NCBI RefSeq assembly: GCF_025965855.1 | Contig: NZ_JAOPWB010000288.1 | Coordinates: 1-55,847, forward strand | DNA length: 55,847 nt | Reading direction: 5' to 3' | From: Mycobacterium sp. | GTDB lineage: Bacteria > Actinomycetota > Actinomycetes > Mycobacteriales > Mycobacteriaceae | Shown here: one piece after another, positions 31,994 to 44,460 of the stretch | Layout of the letters: every line of letters starts with the position of its first letter | Numbering within the stretch: position 1 is the first letter of the stretch | The notes under the pieces: generated by a model | The model's database searches: none | What the model saw: only the letters and a program-made list of their open reading frames with translations | What the model was told of the DNA's origin: nothing | Position numbers and translations under genes: made by a program

Positions 31994-32014
31994 CGTATCG
32001 TAGCGATTGATACG
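31994..32014. promoter_or_regulatory. Candidate operator for the TetR/P450 divergent pair
   Basis: cgtatc (31994-31999) and gatacg (32009-32014) form a perfect inverted repeat with a 9-nt spacer. A weaker second site, atac-N8-gtat, lies about 20 nt further right. Both are in the 118-nt gap between the divergent TetR and cytochrome P450 genes. Confidence 0.6.
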
Positions 32015-32080
32015 TGAGAGACATCATACGTCTATTTGTATCGCAGGTGCGGTAGATGGGCTTTGCTGTAGGGGGTCGTT

Positions 32081-33391
32081 ATGGGCGTTGGCTTGTGGGC
32101 CCGATGGGTGGCCATGCATGGCGTGCCTCGGGCGTTCATGAGAATCCAAGCGTTGCGCGGCGATCCGCTGGCCCGGCTGATCGCCAGTCACGGACGCGGC
32201 GGCGATCCCTACCCGCTGATGGAAGAGATCCGCGTGCGTGGACCGCTGGTGCGCACACCGTTCACCTGGGTGAGCGTCGATCACCGCATATGTCGAGAAA
32301 TATTGCGCGACAAACGTTTCGGCGTGACGGCAACGTCCGCCATGGACCTCCCACGCCCCCTGCGGACGCTGATCTCTAAGACCGACGACGAAGTCGTGGC
32401 CAATCCTGTCGAACCACCCGCCATGGTCGTCGTCGATCCGCCCGAGCACACCCGATATCGACAGGCGGTGGCACAAAGCTTCACCCCGCGCGCGATCGAC
32501 ACCCTCAGCGGCCGCGTCGCCGAGGTGACCGACCAGCTCATCGAGCGCCTCGCCGGCACACCACAGCCGGATCTCATCGCGGATTTCGCATCCCAACTGC
32601 CGGTCGCCGTCATCGCCGAAATCCTTGATCTGCCGCCCGGCATTCACGCACGGATGCTGGAGTGGGGGCACCGCGGTGCCCCACTGTTGGACATCGGTAT
32701 CGGTTGGCGGACCTACCGGCGGGCCATCGACAGCCTGCGCGGCGCTGATCGCGAACTTCGTGAGCGCTTCCATCAACTCCGCGCCGGTGAGCCGGGCGAC
32801 AACCCGTTCAGTCGGCTGGCTACCCATGGCACGCTGACCGATCACGAATTCACCGCCAACGCCGCCCTGCTCATCGGCGCGGGCTTCGAGACCACCGTTA
32901 ACCTGATCGGCAACGGCATCGTTCTCCTCCTGCAATACCCCGATCAGCTCGCGCGGTTACGGGCAGACCCCGAGCTGTGGCCGTCGGCGGTCGAGGAGAT
33001 CCTTCGGATCGACAGCCCGGTGCAGATGACCGCGCGCACCGCGCATTCCGATGTCGGCATCGCCGGTTTCCGCATCGGCGCAGGAGACATGGTGGCCCTG
33101 CTCCTCAGCGGCGCCAACCGCGACCCGCACGTATTCGCCGACCCCGAAACATTCGATATCACCCGGCCCAATGCCCGGGATCATCTGGCGTTCGCGTCGG
33201 GTATACACGCCTGCCTCGGCGCGGCCCTGGCACGCATCGAAGGCGCCACCGCGCTACGCGCCTTATTCGAGGCCTTTCCCGATCTAGAGCTGACCGCGCC
33301 CCCGCAGCCGCGGGGACTGGTCAACCTACGCGGATTCAGCCGGCTGCCCGCAAGCCTCGGCGCCCGAAGCGCCGCGTCACTGGGCGCCTAG
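32081..33391 (+). CDS. Cytochrome P450, CYP140-like
   Basis: Haem monooxygenase of 436 residues. The haem loop FASGIHACLG puts the Cys ligand at 378. The I-helix oxygen-binding segment is GAGFETT (266-272), and the ExxR pair is Glu306-Arg309 in EEILR. The opening WVAMHGVPRAF and the segments PLLDIGIGWRTYRRAI and TVNLIGNGIVLLL closely recall M. tuberculosis CYP140. It would need ferredoxin and reductase partners encoded elsewhere. ATG 32081 follows a GGGGG stretch. Its stop overlaps the cutinase stop in a shared CTAG. Probable control by the divergent TetR. Confidence 0.92.
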   Translation: MGVGLWARWVAMHGVPRAFMRIQALRGDPLARLIASHGRGGDPYPLMEEIRVRGPLVRTPFTWVSVDHRICREILRDKRFGVTATSAMDLPRPLRTLISKTDDEVVANPVEPPAMVVVDPPEHTRYRQAVAQSFTPRAIDTLSGRVAEVTDQLIERLAGTPQPDLIADFASQLPVAVIAEILDLPPGIHARMLEWGHRGAPLLDIGIGWRTYRRAIDSLRGADRELRERFHQLRAGEPGDNPFSRLATHGTLTDHEFTANAALLIGAGFETTVNLIGNGIVLLLQYPDQLARLRADPELWPSAVEEILRIDSPVQMTARTAHSDVGIAGFRIGAGDMVALLLSGANRDPHVFADPETFDITRPNARDHLAFASGIHACLGAALARIEGATALRALFEAFPDLELTAPPQPRGLVNLRGFSRLPASLGARSAASLGA

Positions 33392-34068
33392 AGTTTGCCC
33401 GCGACGAAGTCGGCGGCCTGGTTGGCCATGCCCGCATCGATGTACGCACTGGCGAGGTGTTGGGGCCAGTTCTCTTTCCAGGTGTTCGGGTCGGCCGGGT
33501 TGCAGACGGGATCGGCACCGTGGCACAACTCGATGGTCCGGTCGTTGTAGATCGCGTTGAAGTTCGTGATGGGACCGGCCCATGCGCTTCCGTTGCCGAA
33601 CAGCGCAACGGCGGCGACGTGCTGATCGATGCCCGGCGGCAGGGGGCTGTCGAAACCGAACGCGGCGATGGGCGCCGCGAGCACCACGTCGGTGACGGCC
33701 GCGCCGAGTGAGTAGCCGCCCAGCACCAGTCGGGTGTCGGGGCAATTGTTGACCACGTCCTGGATGTGGTGGCTCATGTCGTTGGCGCCGATGTCGATCT
33801 CCGTGTCGGCGGGGTACTTCACGGCGTATACGCCGATGTTCTTCGAAACCTTGGATTGCAGCGCGTTGATGAACGCATTGCCGAGCACGCCGGTCCCCGG
33901 CGATTCGTATCGCCCGCGGGCGAAGACGACCTGCACTGGGGGACAATTCGCCGCGGCGGCCCCGGGCATCCCGGATGGCACCACCGCGGCGGTCAAGGTC
34001 AGCGTGGCCGCGGCGACCACGGCGGCCATCCCGAAATCAAGCAACTTGCGGACAGGCAAAGCGCGCAC
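33388..34068 (-). CDS. Secreted cutinase family protein (Culp)
   Basis: Serine esterase of 226 residues with a Sec signal peptide (about residues 1-40, ending GAAAA-NC). The nucleophile is Ser120 in LGGYSLG; the Asp of the triad is in CHGADPVC and the His is in ENWPQHLAS. PPVQVVFARGRYESPGTG is the typical opening of mycobacterial cutinases such as Cfp21/Cut2. Cutinase-like proteins hydrolyse lipid esters outside the cell. The site here is GYSLG rather than the common GYSQG. GTG 34068 is used. The 3' end shares 4 bp with the P450 stop. Confidence 0.9.
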   Translation of the reverse strand: MRALPVRKLLDFGMAAVVAAATLTLTAAVVPSGMPGAAAANCPPVQVVFARGRYESPGTGVLGNAFINALQSKVSKNIGVYAVKYPADTEIDIGANDMSHHIQDVVNNCPDTRLVLGGYSLGAAVTDVVLAAPIAAFGFDSPLPPGIDQHVAAVALFGNGSAWAGPITNFNAIYNDRTIELCHGADPVCNPADPNTWKENWPQHLASAYIDAGMANQAADFVAGKL

Positions 34069-34182
34069 AGCATGATGGTAAAGCGAATGCGCGCTCGCCG
34101 CTTGCGCAGCGTCAATAACGGACGGCGCGCACTCCGGCCCTCAAGCGACCACCGTGTCGGCGCCACCGAACCAACCCGATAG

Positions 34183-35977
<1,795 letters not shown>

Positions 35978-36679
35978 GCGGCTTGGTGAAATACATGGCT
36001 ACGCTCTTGCCGACGAGCGGGTTGAGCAGCGACTCGGCCAGCTGCGTCACCTTGGGCCGCCGCATCAGGTCCCACACCAGAAGCTTGTGGTACGCGGCCA
36101 CCGCGGGATGATCGGAGTTCGACACCCCCACCGCGCATTTCAGCCACCAGAACGGTGAGTGCAGCGCGTGCGCGTGATGAGCATGCGTCAATTCCATCCC
36201 CCCGCCGGCGATCTTGTTCCGCAACTCGCTCGCCCTGTAAATGCGCACATGCCCACCCTCGTTGGCGTGGTATTCGTCGGAAAGCAGCCAGCACACCCGC
36301 TCGGGAAGCCAGCGCGGGACGCTGACCGCCAGAGCGCCACCGACTTTGAGGACCCTGACCAGTTCGGCGATGGCAGCGTCGTCTTGTAGGACGTGCTCGA
36401 GGATCTCCGAGGCGATGACGCAGTCGAACGTCTCGTCGGCGTATGGCAGGCTCAGCGCGTCACCCAGAACGACCTTCGCCGACGCCGCCGCGGGCGCCTC
36501 TCCGGTGTCGGCCATCGCTCGCAGGATGGTGTCGACCGAACGCAGTTCGGATGCATCGCGGTCGAAAGCGACGACGTCGGCGCCGCGCCGATAGGCTTCG
36601 AAGGCGTGCCGGCCCGCCCCGCAACCCACGTCGATCACCTTCGTGGACGGCCCGATACCGAGCCGGTCGAAATCTACCG

Positions 36680-37909
36680 TCAGCATCGAGCGATCGCCCG
36701 CTCGTAGACCTGCACGGTTTGAGCGGCCACGGCTTCCCAACTGAACACGCTGATCGCGCGGTCCCGGCCCGCCTTGCCCATGGTGCGGCGCTTTTCCGGC
36801 GAGTCGAGCAGCTCGCCGAGCGCGCCGGTCAGCGCATCCACGTCGGCCGGCGGCACCAAGTCGGCGCAGGCGCCGTCGGTCCCCAGGACTTCGGGTAGTG
36901 CGCCCACCCGGCTGGCCACGATCGGCGTTCCGCTCGCCATGGCTTCCACCGCGGGCAGCGAAAAGCCTTCGTAGAGAGAGGGAATGCAGGCGACCTCGGC
37001 CGACGCGAACACGGCGGCGAGCGCTTCGTCGGAAAGCCCATTGGTGATGTGGACGATATCCGAGATGCCCAGCTCGGCGATGAGTTTGTCGGTGGGACCG
37101 TTGGGTTCCACCTTGGCGACGAGCCGCAACTCTAGGTCGCGGCGCGTGCGCAGCCTGGCGACCGCGTGCAGCAGCGTCCGCACACCCTTCAGCGGGGTGT
37201 CGGCGCTGGCGATCGCGATGACGCGGCCGGGCTGGCGGGGGTGCGATGCCGGCTGGAACAAGTCGGTGTTCACACCCAACGGCACCACGTGCAGTTGCTC
37301 CGGGGAGACACCGAAGTCGGCGACGATGTCCGCGGCCGACGACGACGAAACCGTCAACAGGTCGGGGATCCGGCGCGCCACCTGCTCCTGCATTTTGGAG
37401 AATCCATACCAGCGGTGCACCAGCGGTTTCCGCCACCATCGTGCGGCGGCGACGTCGAGGACGCGGTCTCGCGTGATGGGGTGGTGCACAGTGGCCACCA
37501 CCGGCAGCCCCGTGTCGGCGATCGACAGCAGGCCGGTTCCAAGGCTCTGGTTGTCGTGCACCAGGTCGAAATCGTTTGCGCGCTCGGCCAACAGCCGGGC
37601 GACGCGCAGCGTGAAGGTTCGCGGTTCGGGAAAGCCCGCCGTCCACACCGTCAGCAGTTCCAACAGGTCGATCCGGTCGCGAATCTCGCTCGGACGCGGC
37701 ACCCGGAACGGGTCGGGCTCGCGGTAGAGATCCAGGCTGGGCACCTTGGTCAAGCGCACCCGCGGATCCAGCAGCTCGGGGTAGGGCTGGCCGGAGAACA
37801 CCTCGACGTCGTGGCCGAGCTCGACCAGGCCGCGGCTGAGATGGCGCACGTAGACGCCCTGTCCGCCGCAATGGTCCTTACTGCGGTAGGACAGCAGGGC
37901 AATTCGCAT
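36680..37909 (-). CDS. Glycosyltransferase family 4 protein
   Basis: Retaining GT-B glycosyltransferase of 409 residues. The N-terminal domain has HCGGQGVYVRHLSRGLVELG. The C-terminal nucleotide-sugar domain has VVPLGVNTDLFQP and the EX7E motif PSLYEGFSLPAVEAMASG, then VGALPEVLGTDG. It is likely cytoplasmic and acts on a lipid or small-molecule acceptor. ATG 37909 (MRIALLSYRSKDH) is preferred over TTG 37915. It is the first gene of an operon with the methyltransferase and toroid genes, joined by overlaps. Confidence 0.9.
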   Translation of the reverse strand: MRIALLSYRSKDHCGGQGVYVRHLSRGLVELGHDVEVFSGQPYPELLDPRVRLTKVPSLDLYREPDPFRVPRPSEIRDRIDLLELLTVWTAGFPEPRTFTLRVARLLAERANDFDLVHDNQSLGTGLLSIADTGLPVVATVHHPITRDRVLDVAAARWWRKPLVHRWYGFSKMQEQVARRIPDLLTVSSSSAADIVADFGVSPEQLHVVPLGVNTDLFQPASHPRQPGRVIAIASADTPLKGVRTLLHAVARLRTRRDLELRLVAKVEPNGPTDKLIAELGISDIVHITNGLSDEALAAVFASAEVACIPSLYEGFSLPAVEAMASGTPIVASRVGALPEVLGTDGACADLVPPADVDALTGALGELLDSPEKRRTMGKAGRDRAISVFSWEAVAAQTVQVYERAIARC

Positions 37910-38243
37910 ACTCAACTCTTATCCGCCGACGAAAGACCGCGGACGGCCGGCCCCCAATCCATCGCGATCAACGGACTCCCGAGCTCCGTGACAGCAAACT
38001 GGACATGTGTCCAGACTATAGTTCGAACAACTAATCGACGCAACGAGGGCCATGACCAGGCATTGAAGTCGTTAACGCCGCGCATGTTTCGGCCATCGCG
38101 AAGGTCCTGGATCGGTTAGTTGATCTCGTCGAGTTTGCAGCGACGGCGGCGGCGCGGACGCTCGGCTCGACCGTCGAACCATTCGGCACCCGACTGCGTG
38201 TAGATATACAGCGCTATACCCAGCTAAGGGGAGGAACCCATTC
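37910..38243. other. Divergent intergenic region with a strong palindrome
   Basis: This 334-nt gap separates the glycosyltransferase operon from the GMC oxidoreductase. It contains CTGGACA-tg-TGTCCAG (37999-38014), a perfect 7-bp-arm inverted repeat, followed by the 8-bp palindrome gttcgaac (38021-38028). Both resemble operators, and no regulator gene is adjacent. Near the right end, AT-rich tatacagcgctatac precedes the AGGGGAGGA ribosome site of the GMC gene. No gene is seen in it. Confidence 0.5.
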
Positions 38244-39797
38244 GTGGATGCCGTCTTGGAGTCGCGTTACGACGTCATCGTCTGTGGGGCCGGGTCGTCG
38301 GGATCGGTGATCGCCGGCCGCCTGGCGGCAAACCCCGACGTGCAGGTCCTGCTGCTGGAGGCCGGCGGCAGCGACGACGTCTCCAGCGTGACCGAAGCAA
38401 GCCAATGGCCATCCAACCTCGGTAGCGAACGCGATTGGGGCTTCGCATCCGAGCCGGACCCGCGGCTTCACGGGCGATCGATCCCGTTTTCGATGGGCAA
38501 AGTGCTGGGCGGCGGGTCAAGCATCAACCTGATGGTGTGGGCGCGCGGACACCGCAGCGACTGGGACCACTTCGCGGCCGAATCCGGCGAACGGGCCTGG
38601 GGATACGAGGCGGTCCTGGACCTGTACCGGCGCATCGAGGATTGGCACGGCATCGGCGAGCCGAATCATCGGGGCAGGGGCGGGCCGGTATTCGTGCAAC
38701 CGGCGCCCAACGCGCATCCGGTGACCACGGCGACGCTGACGGCGGCGCGGGCACTGGGGATTCCCACCTACCAGAGCCCCAACGGCCGCCTGATGGAGGA
38801 CACGCGCGGCGCGGCGATCGCCGATCTGCGTTGGCGCGCGGGGAAGCGCCTGTCGGTGTTTCGCACCTACACCGCCCCGTACCTGGAAAGGCCGAACCTG
38901 ACGGTGCTGCCCCACGCCCTGGTCACGCGGGTGATGTTCCAGGGCGACCGGGCCGTCGGCGTCGAGGTCGTCCACGGCGGCACGGTCCATCGTGTCGCCG
39001 CCGATGCCGAGGTCGTGCTGTCGCTCGGGGCGATCCACACGCCCAAGGTGCTGATGCAGTCCGGCGTCGGCGACGAAGCGGAATTGGGGGGCGTCGGCGT
39101 GACGGTCCGCCAGCACCTGCCCGGGGTCGGACGCAACTTGCAAGACCACTTCGGGTTCGATTGCGTATGGGAATTTCCCGAGGACATTCGCGGCAACACC
39201 CAGGTCAGTGCGGCGCTGTTCTGGGACTCCGGAGCGGCCGACATGCAGGGGCCGGACCTGTTCGCATGCTTGGGGCCGTTCCCAAAATCCACCTCCGAGA
39301 ACGTCGCGAAATACGGCCTGCCACAAAACAGTTGGATCCTTTTCGGCTCGCCGACGCACCCTAGGAGCCGAGGCCGGTTGCGCTTGTCGGGCCCCGACCC
39401 GGCAGACCCCATCCGGATCGAAGCCAACGCCCTGTCGCATCCGGACGATCTCAAGACCGCGATCGCCTGCATCGAAACCCTGCGCGAGATCGGCAACGCC
39501 CCGGAGCTCCGCCCGTTCGTCGCGCGGGAGGTCATGCCGGGCACGCTGTCGGGCGCCGAGCTGGAGACCTACCTGTGCGACGCGGTGACCACCTACTGGC
39601 ACGAATCGGGGACGGCGAAGATGGGCCGCGACGCGATGTCGGTGGTCGACGGGCGCCTGAAGGTCTACGGAGTCGAGAATTTGCGCGTCGCCGACGCGTC
39701 GATCATGCCGCGCATCACCAGCGCCAACACGATGGCGCCCTGCGTGGTGATCGGCGAGCGCGCCGCGCAATTCATCGAGGCCGAGCACCAGTTCTGA
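38244..39797 (+). CDS. GMC family FAD-dependent oxidoreductase (choline dehydrogenase-like)
   Basis: Flavoenzyme of 517 residues that oxidises an alcohol. The FAD dinucleotide fold is VIVCGAGSSGSVIAGRLA at about 12-28. The GMC signatures are MGKVLGGGSSINLMVWARG and LSLGAIHTPKVLMQSGVG. The catalytic region is TYWHESGTAKMG (His) and the final ASIMPRITSANTMAP (Asn). GTG 38244 has AGGGGAGGA 10-18 nt upstream. The substrate is unknown. It is followed 28 nt later by the Tat-exported DUF1906 protein gene on the same strand. Confidence 0.92.
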   Translation: MDAVLESRYDVIVCGAGSSGSVIAGRLAANPDVQVLLLEAGGSDDVSSVTEASQWPSNLGSERDWGFASEPDPRLHGRSIPFSMGKVLGGGSSINLMVWARGHRSDWDHFAAESGERAWGYEAVLDLYRRIEDWHGIGEPNHRGRGGPVFVQPAPNAHPVTTATLTAARALGIPTYQSPNGRLMEDTRGAAIADLRWRAGKRLSVFRTYTAPYLERPNLTVLPHALVTRVMFQGDRAVGVEVVHGGTVHRVAADAEVVLSLGAIHTPKVLMQSGVGDEAELGGVGVTVRQHLPGVGRNLQDHFGFDCVWEFPEDIRGNTQVSAALFWDSGAADMQGPDLFACLGPFPKSTSENVAKYGLPQNSWILFGSPTHPRSRGRLRLSGPDPADPIRIEANALSHPDDLKTAIACIETLREIGNAPELRPFVAREVMPGTLSGAELETYLCDAVTTYWHESGTAKMGRDAMSVVDGRLKVYGVENLRVADASIMPRITSANTMAPCVVIGERAAQFIEAEHQF

Positions 39798-39825
39798 GGC
39801 CAGCCCGTTTTGTTACCATCGCGCG

Positions 39826-40599
39826 GTGCACGGCGGACGGCGATCGGTCTCACGACGCGACGCCCTCAAATTTGCGTTTGCGCCGGCTCTGCTGAGCCTG
39901 GCCGCACCGTTCGCGCAGCAGAAAGCGTCGGCCGCCGACCTGCGGCTGATTGATTTCGCGGAGCGGCGGATCCCGCCGGACGAGATCAAAGCGGCGGGCT
40001 ATGGCGGGGTGGTGAACTACGTGTCCGAGTCGCGCCCGGGCGCGAACTTCGAGGCAAAGCCCATCACCCGCCAGTACGCGGACGCGCTGCGCGCGGCCGG
40101 CCTTCAGATCGTCAGCAACTTCCAGTACGGCAAGCCCGGTTGGCCCGACCCCTCCGATTGCACCCGCGGGTACGACGGCGGCGTGGCCGACGCCCAGACG
40201 GCGCAACGGCTGCACGCCGCGGCCGGGGGCCCGGATTCGGCCCCGATCTTCTTCAGCATCGACGACGACATCGACGTCAACACCTGGAATAATGTTGGGG
40301 TCCAATGGTTTCGGGGGATCAACTCGGTACTGGGCGTCGGGCGCAGCGGCATCTACGGGCACGCCCAGACGTGCGGGTGGGCGATCCGGGACGGCGTCAT
40401 CGGCAACTCCAGCACGCCGGGGCACCGGTGGGCGTGGCAGACGAGATCGTGGTCGCACGGGGACCGCGAACCGATGGCGGTGCTGTATCAGGCTGTGGTC
40501 AACAGCCCGTCGAACCCCGGCCCGCTCTTGGGCGGCATCAACGTGGATGTGGACGACGTGCTCGCGGCCGATTACGGCCAGTGGGATTTCACTCGGTGA
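39826..40599 (+). CDS. Tat-exported DUF1906 protein (Rv2525c-like glycoside hydrolase-like)
   Basis: Protein of 257 residues with a twin-arginine signal SRRDALKFAFAPALLSLA and cleavage near KASA-ADL. The mature part is a TIM-barrel DUF1906 domain: LIDFAERRIPPDEIKAAGYG, GVVNYVSESRPG, IVSNFQYG, PIFFSIDDDIDV and a final INVDVDDVLAADYGQWDFTR. The family is related to GH25-like folds. M. tuberculosis Rv2525c, a Tat substrate linked to the cell wall, is the member I recall. GTG 39826 is the start. Its last 28 nt overlap the convergent hydrolase. Confidence 0.9.
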   Translation: MHGGRRSVSRRDALKFAFAPALLSLAAPFAQQKASAADLRLIDFAERRIPPDEIKAAGYGGVVNYVSESRPGANFEAKPITRQYADALRAAGLQIVSNFQYGKPGWPDPSDCTRGYDGGVADAQTAQRLHAAAGGPDSAPIFFSIDDDIDVNTWNNVGVQWFRGINSVLGVGRSGIYGHAQTCGWAIRDGVIGNSSTPGHRWAWQTRSWSHGDREPMAVLYQAVVNSPSNPGPLLGGINVDVDDVLAADYGQWDFTR

Positions 40600-41498
40600 T
40601 CCGGCGCGGTCTCCTGAGGCGTCGTCGAAGCGATGAAGTCCTCCAGAATCTGCGCCACCGCCGACGGCGCTTCCACGTGCGGGAAGTGTCCGATTCCCTC
40701 GAGCACCTCGAGGCGGCTGCCCTCGAGCGCGTCATGGGCGGCGTAGGCGTGCGCCACGGGAATGATCCGGTCGTGATCCCCCCAGATCAAGACAGTGGGC
40801 AGGCCGGCCGCAACGTGCAGTTTGTTCAACGCGCTGACGGCCTGTCCGCGGTAGTCGACCACTGAGCGCAGCGTCCGTAAAAAGGCTCGGCGGGTCTGTG
40901 CGTCCGACAGCGAGGAATACGCGTGCCACATCTGACCGGCGCGCGGCGACTGGACACCGGCCGAGGTCAGCCACGCACCGAGCTTGTTGCCCAGGTTCAG
41001 CACCGGTTGCGGCGCCACGACGGGCAGCACCAGCTCGGCGCCGGGCGCAGACAGCACCCGCAGCAGCGGGTTGAGGTCGGGACCGAGGCCACCGCTGCCG
41101 ATCAGGGCCAGCCGCTCACAATAGTCCCGATGCTGGTGGGCGAACTGCATCGCGATGCCGCCGCCGAGGGACTGCCCGATCACAGTTGCCCGCTCCACCC
41201 CGAGTTCGTCGAGCAGGTCGCGTAGAAAGACCGCGAAGGCTCCCAGCGAGTAGTCCCCACGCGGCTTGGCGGACATGCCGTGACCCAGGAGGTCCGGCGC
41301 GATCACGCGGAATTTCGTGGAAAGCTGAGGAATGATTGCACCCCAGGTGGCAGAACTACCGGCCATACCATGGATCAGCAATAGGGCGTGGCCGTGGCCG
41401 GCATCCCGGTAGGCGACCCGCTCTCCGTGCAGTTCGAGGTAGGTCAATTCGCTCATCTCAACCTTTACCCAGCCTTGGTCAGTGGATACGTCTGACAT
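40572..41498 (-). CDS. Alpha/beta hydrolase (Rv2715-like)
   Basis: Hydrolase of 308 residues. LLLIHGMAGSSATW is the oxyanion region, and the nucleophile is Ser110 in VIGQSLGGG. The acid lies in LIWGDHDRIIPV and the His in LEGIGHFPHVEAP. The line VIAPDLLGHGMSAKPRGDYS is strongly like Rv2715 of M. tuberculosis. The first 14 residues (to MSELTYLELHG) may be extra: ATG 41456 is an alternative start. A palindrome TTACCC-gt-GGGTAA 33 nt upstream may be an operator. Confidence 0.87.
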   Translation of the reverse strand: MSDVSTDQGWVKVEMSELTYLELHGERVAYRDAGHGHALLLIHGMAGSSATWGAIIPQLSTKFRVIAPDLLGHGMSAKPRGDYSLGAFAVFLRDLLDELGVERATVIGQSLGGGIAMQFAHQHRDYCERLALIGSGGLGPDLNPLLRVLSAPGAELVLPVVAPQPVLNLGNKLGAWLTSAGVQSPRAGQMWHAYSSLSDAQTRRAFLRTLRSVVDYRGQAVSALNKLHVAAGLPTVLIWGDHDRIIPVAHAYAAHDALEGSRLEVLEGIGHFPHVEAPSAVAQILEDFIASTTPQETAPDHRVKSHWP

Positions 41499-41530
41499 CG
41501 CCTACGGTACGCAACTTACGCCTTCGTAGG

Positions 41531-41544
41531 TTACCCGTGGGTAA
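41531..41544. promoter_or_regulatory. Palindrome upstream of the alpha/beta hydrolase
   Basis: ttaccc-gt-gggtaa is a perfect inverted repeat with 6-bp arms, located 33 nt upstream of the hydrolase start at 41498. The form suits a TetR-type repressor; none is encoded adjacent. Confidence 0.45.
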
Positions 41545-41579
41545 TACTGTGCGTGGTATCACTCTGCCCCCGAAACGCA

Positions 41580-41613
41580 CGACACCCCGCGAGCCGAAGC
41601 CCGCGGGGTGTCG
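41580..41613 (-). terminator. Hairpin downstream of katG
   Basis: cgacaccccgcg (41580-41591) and cgcggggtgtcg (41602-41613) form a perfect 12-bp stem with a 10-nt loop, 12 nt after the katG stop. There is no long T-run. Its position after katG and before the 5' end of the hydrolase supports a transcription terminator for the furA-katG operon. Confidence 0.7.
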
Positions 41614-41625
41614 CTTATCCGGGTG

Positions 41626-43860
<2,235 letters not shown>

Positions 43861-43872
43861 TCACGGGAGTGA

Positions 43873-44313
43873 TCAGGACTCCGCCGTCGAGCAATCGGGG
43901 CACATGCCCCAGTAGATGACTTCGGCCTCGTCGAGGACGAAGCCATCCAGAACGTTGTTGTCGTCCGATGGGGTCAAGCAGGGCGCCTCGCCGACCGCAC
44001 AGTCGACGTCGGCGATGACCCCGCACGAGCGGCACACGACATGATGGTGGTTGTCGCCGACGCGGGATTCGTAGCGAGCAACCAGGCCCAATGGCTGGAT
44101 CCGCCGCACCAGGCCCACGGCGGTCAGCGCATTCAGTACGTCGTACACGGCCTGGCGCGAAACGTCGGGCAAACCCCCGCGCACCGCGGTGAAGATCGTC
44201 TCGGTGTCGGCATGGGGGTGGGCGTGCACGGCCTCGAGGACGGAGACCCGGGGCCGGGTCACGCGCAGATCGGCCAACCGCAGCCGGTCTGCGTGACTCG
44301 CCGATGAGGACAC
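43873..44313 (-). CDS. furA: Ferric uptake-type regulator FurA
   Basis: Fur-family repressor of 146 residues that controls katG in mycobacteria. The winged helix has LRVTRPRVSVLEAVHAHPHA and PDVSRQAVYDVLNALTAVGL. The dimerisation and metal segment has GDNHHHVVCRSCGVIADVDC, with the metal-binding His residues and a Cys pair, and a second Cys pair in YWGMCPDC. GTG 44313 is the start, as in the M. tuberculosis gene. TTGACT and GATATT upstream give a leaderless promoter that FurA itself probably occupies. Confidence 0.96.
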   Translation of the reverse strand: MSSSASHADRLRLADLRVTRPRVSVLEAVHAHPHADTETIFTAVRGGLPDVSRQAVYDVLNALTAVGLVRRIQPLGLVARYESRVGDNHHHVVCRSCGVIADVDCAVGEAPCLTPSDDNNVLDGFVLDEAEVIYWGMCPDCSTAES

Positions 44314-44349
44314 CCTGCCAATATCACTCTCTTATTTGGAATCAGTCAA
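44314..44349 (-). promoter_or_regulatory. furA-katG promoter (predicted leaderless) and likely FurA box
   Basis: On the minus strand, TTGACT (44349-44344) is followed after 18 nt by GATATT (44325-44320), then 6 nt, then GTG 44313. The spacer is AT-rich (GATTCCAAATAAGAG), and the word TTGACTGATTCC agrees with my memory of the M. tuberculosis furA promoter, where FurA binds an AT-rich site. Confidence 0.75.
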
Positions 44350-44460
44350 GACTTTCCTGGCGGACGGTCAAGCAAATATGGGGTGAACCATGCCCTTCGG
44401 TTGGGTGCGACGGGGCGAATGACGTTGCGGCGAAAGGCAACTCCGCCGATCGGGATGAGC

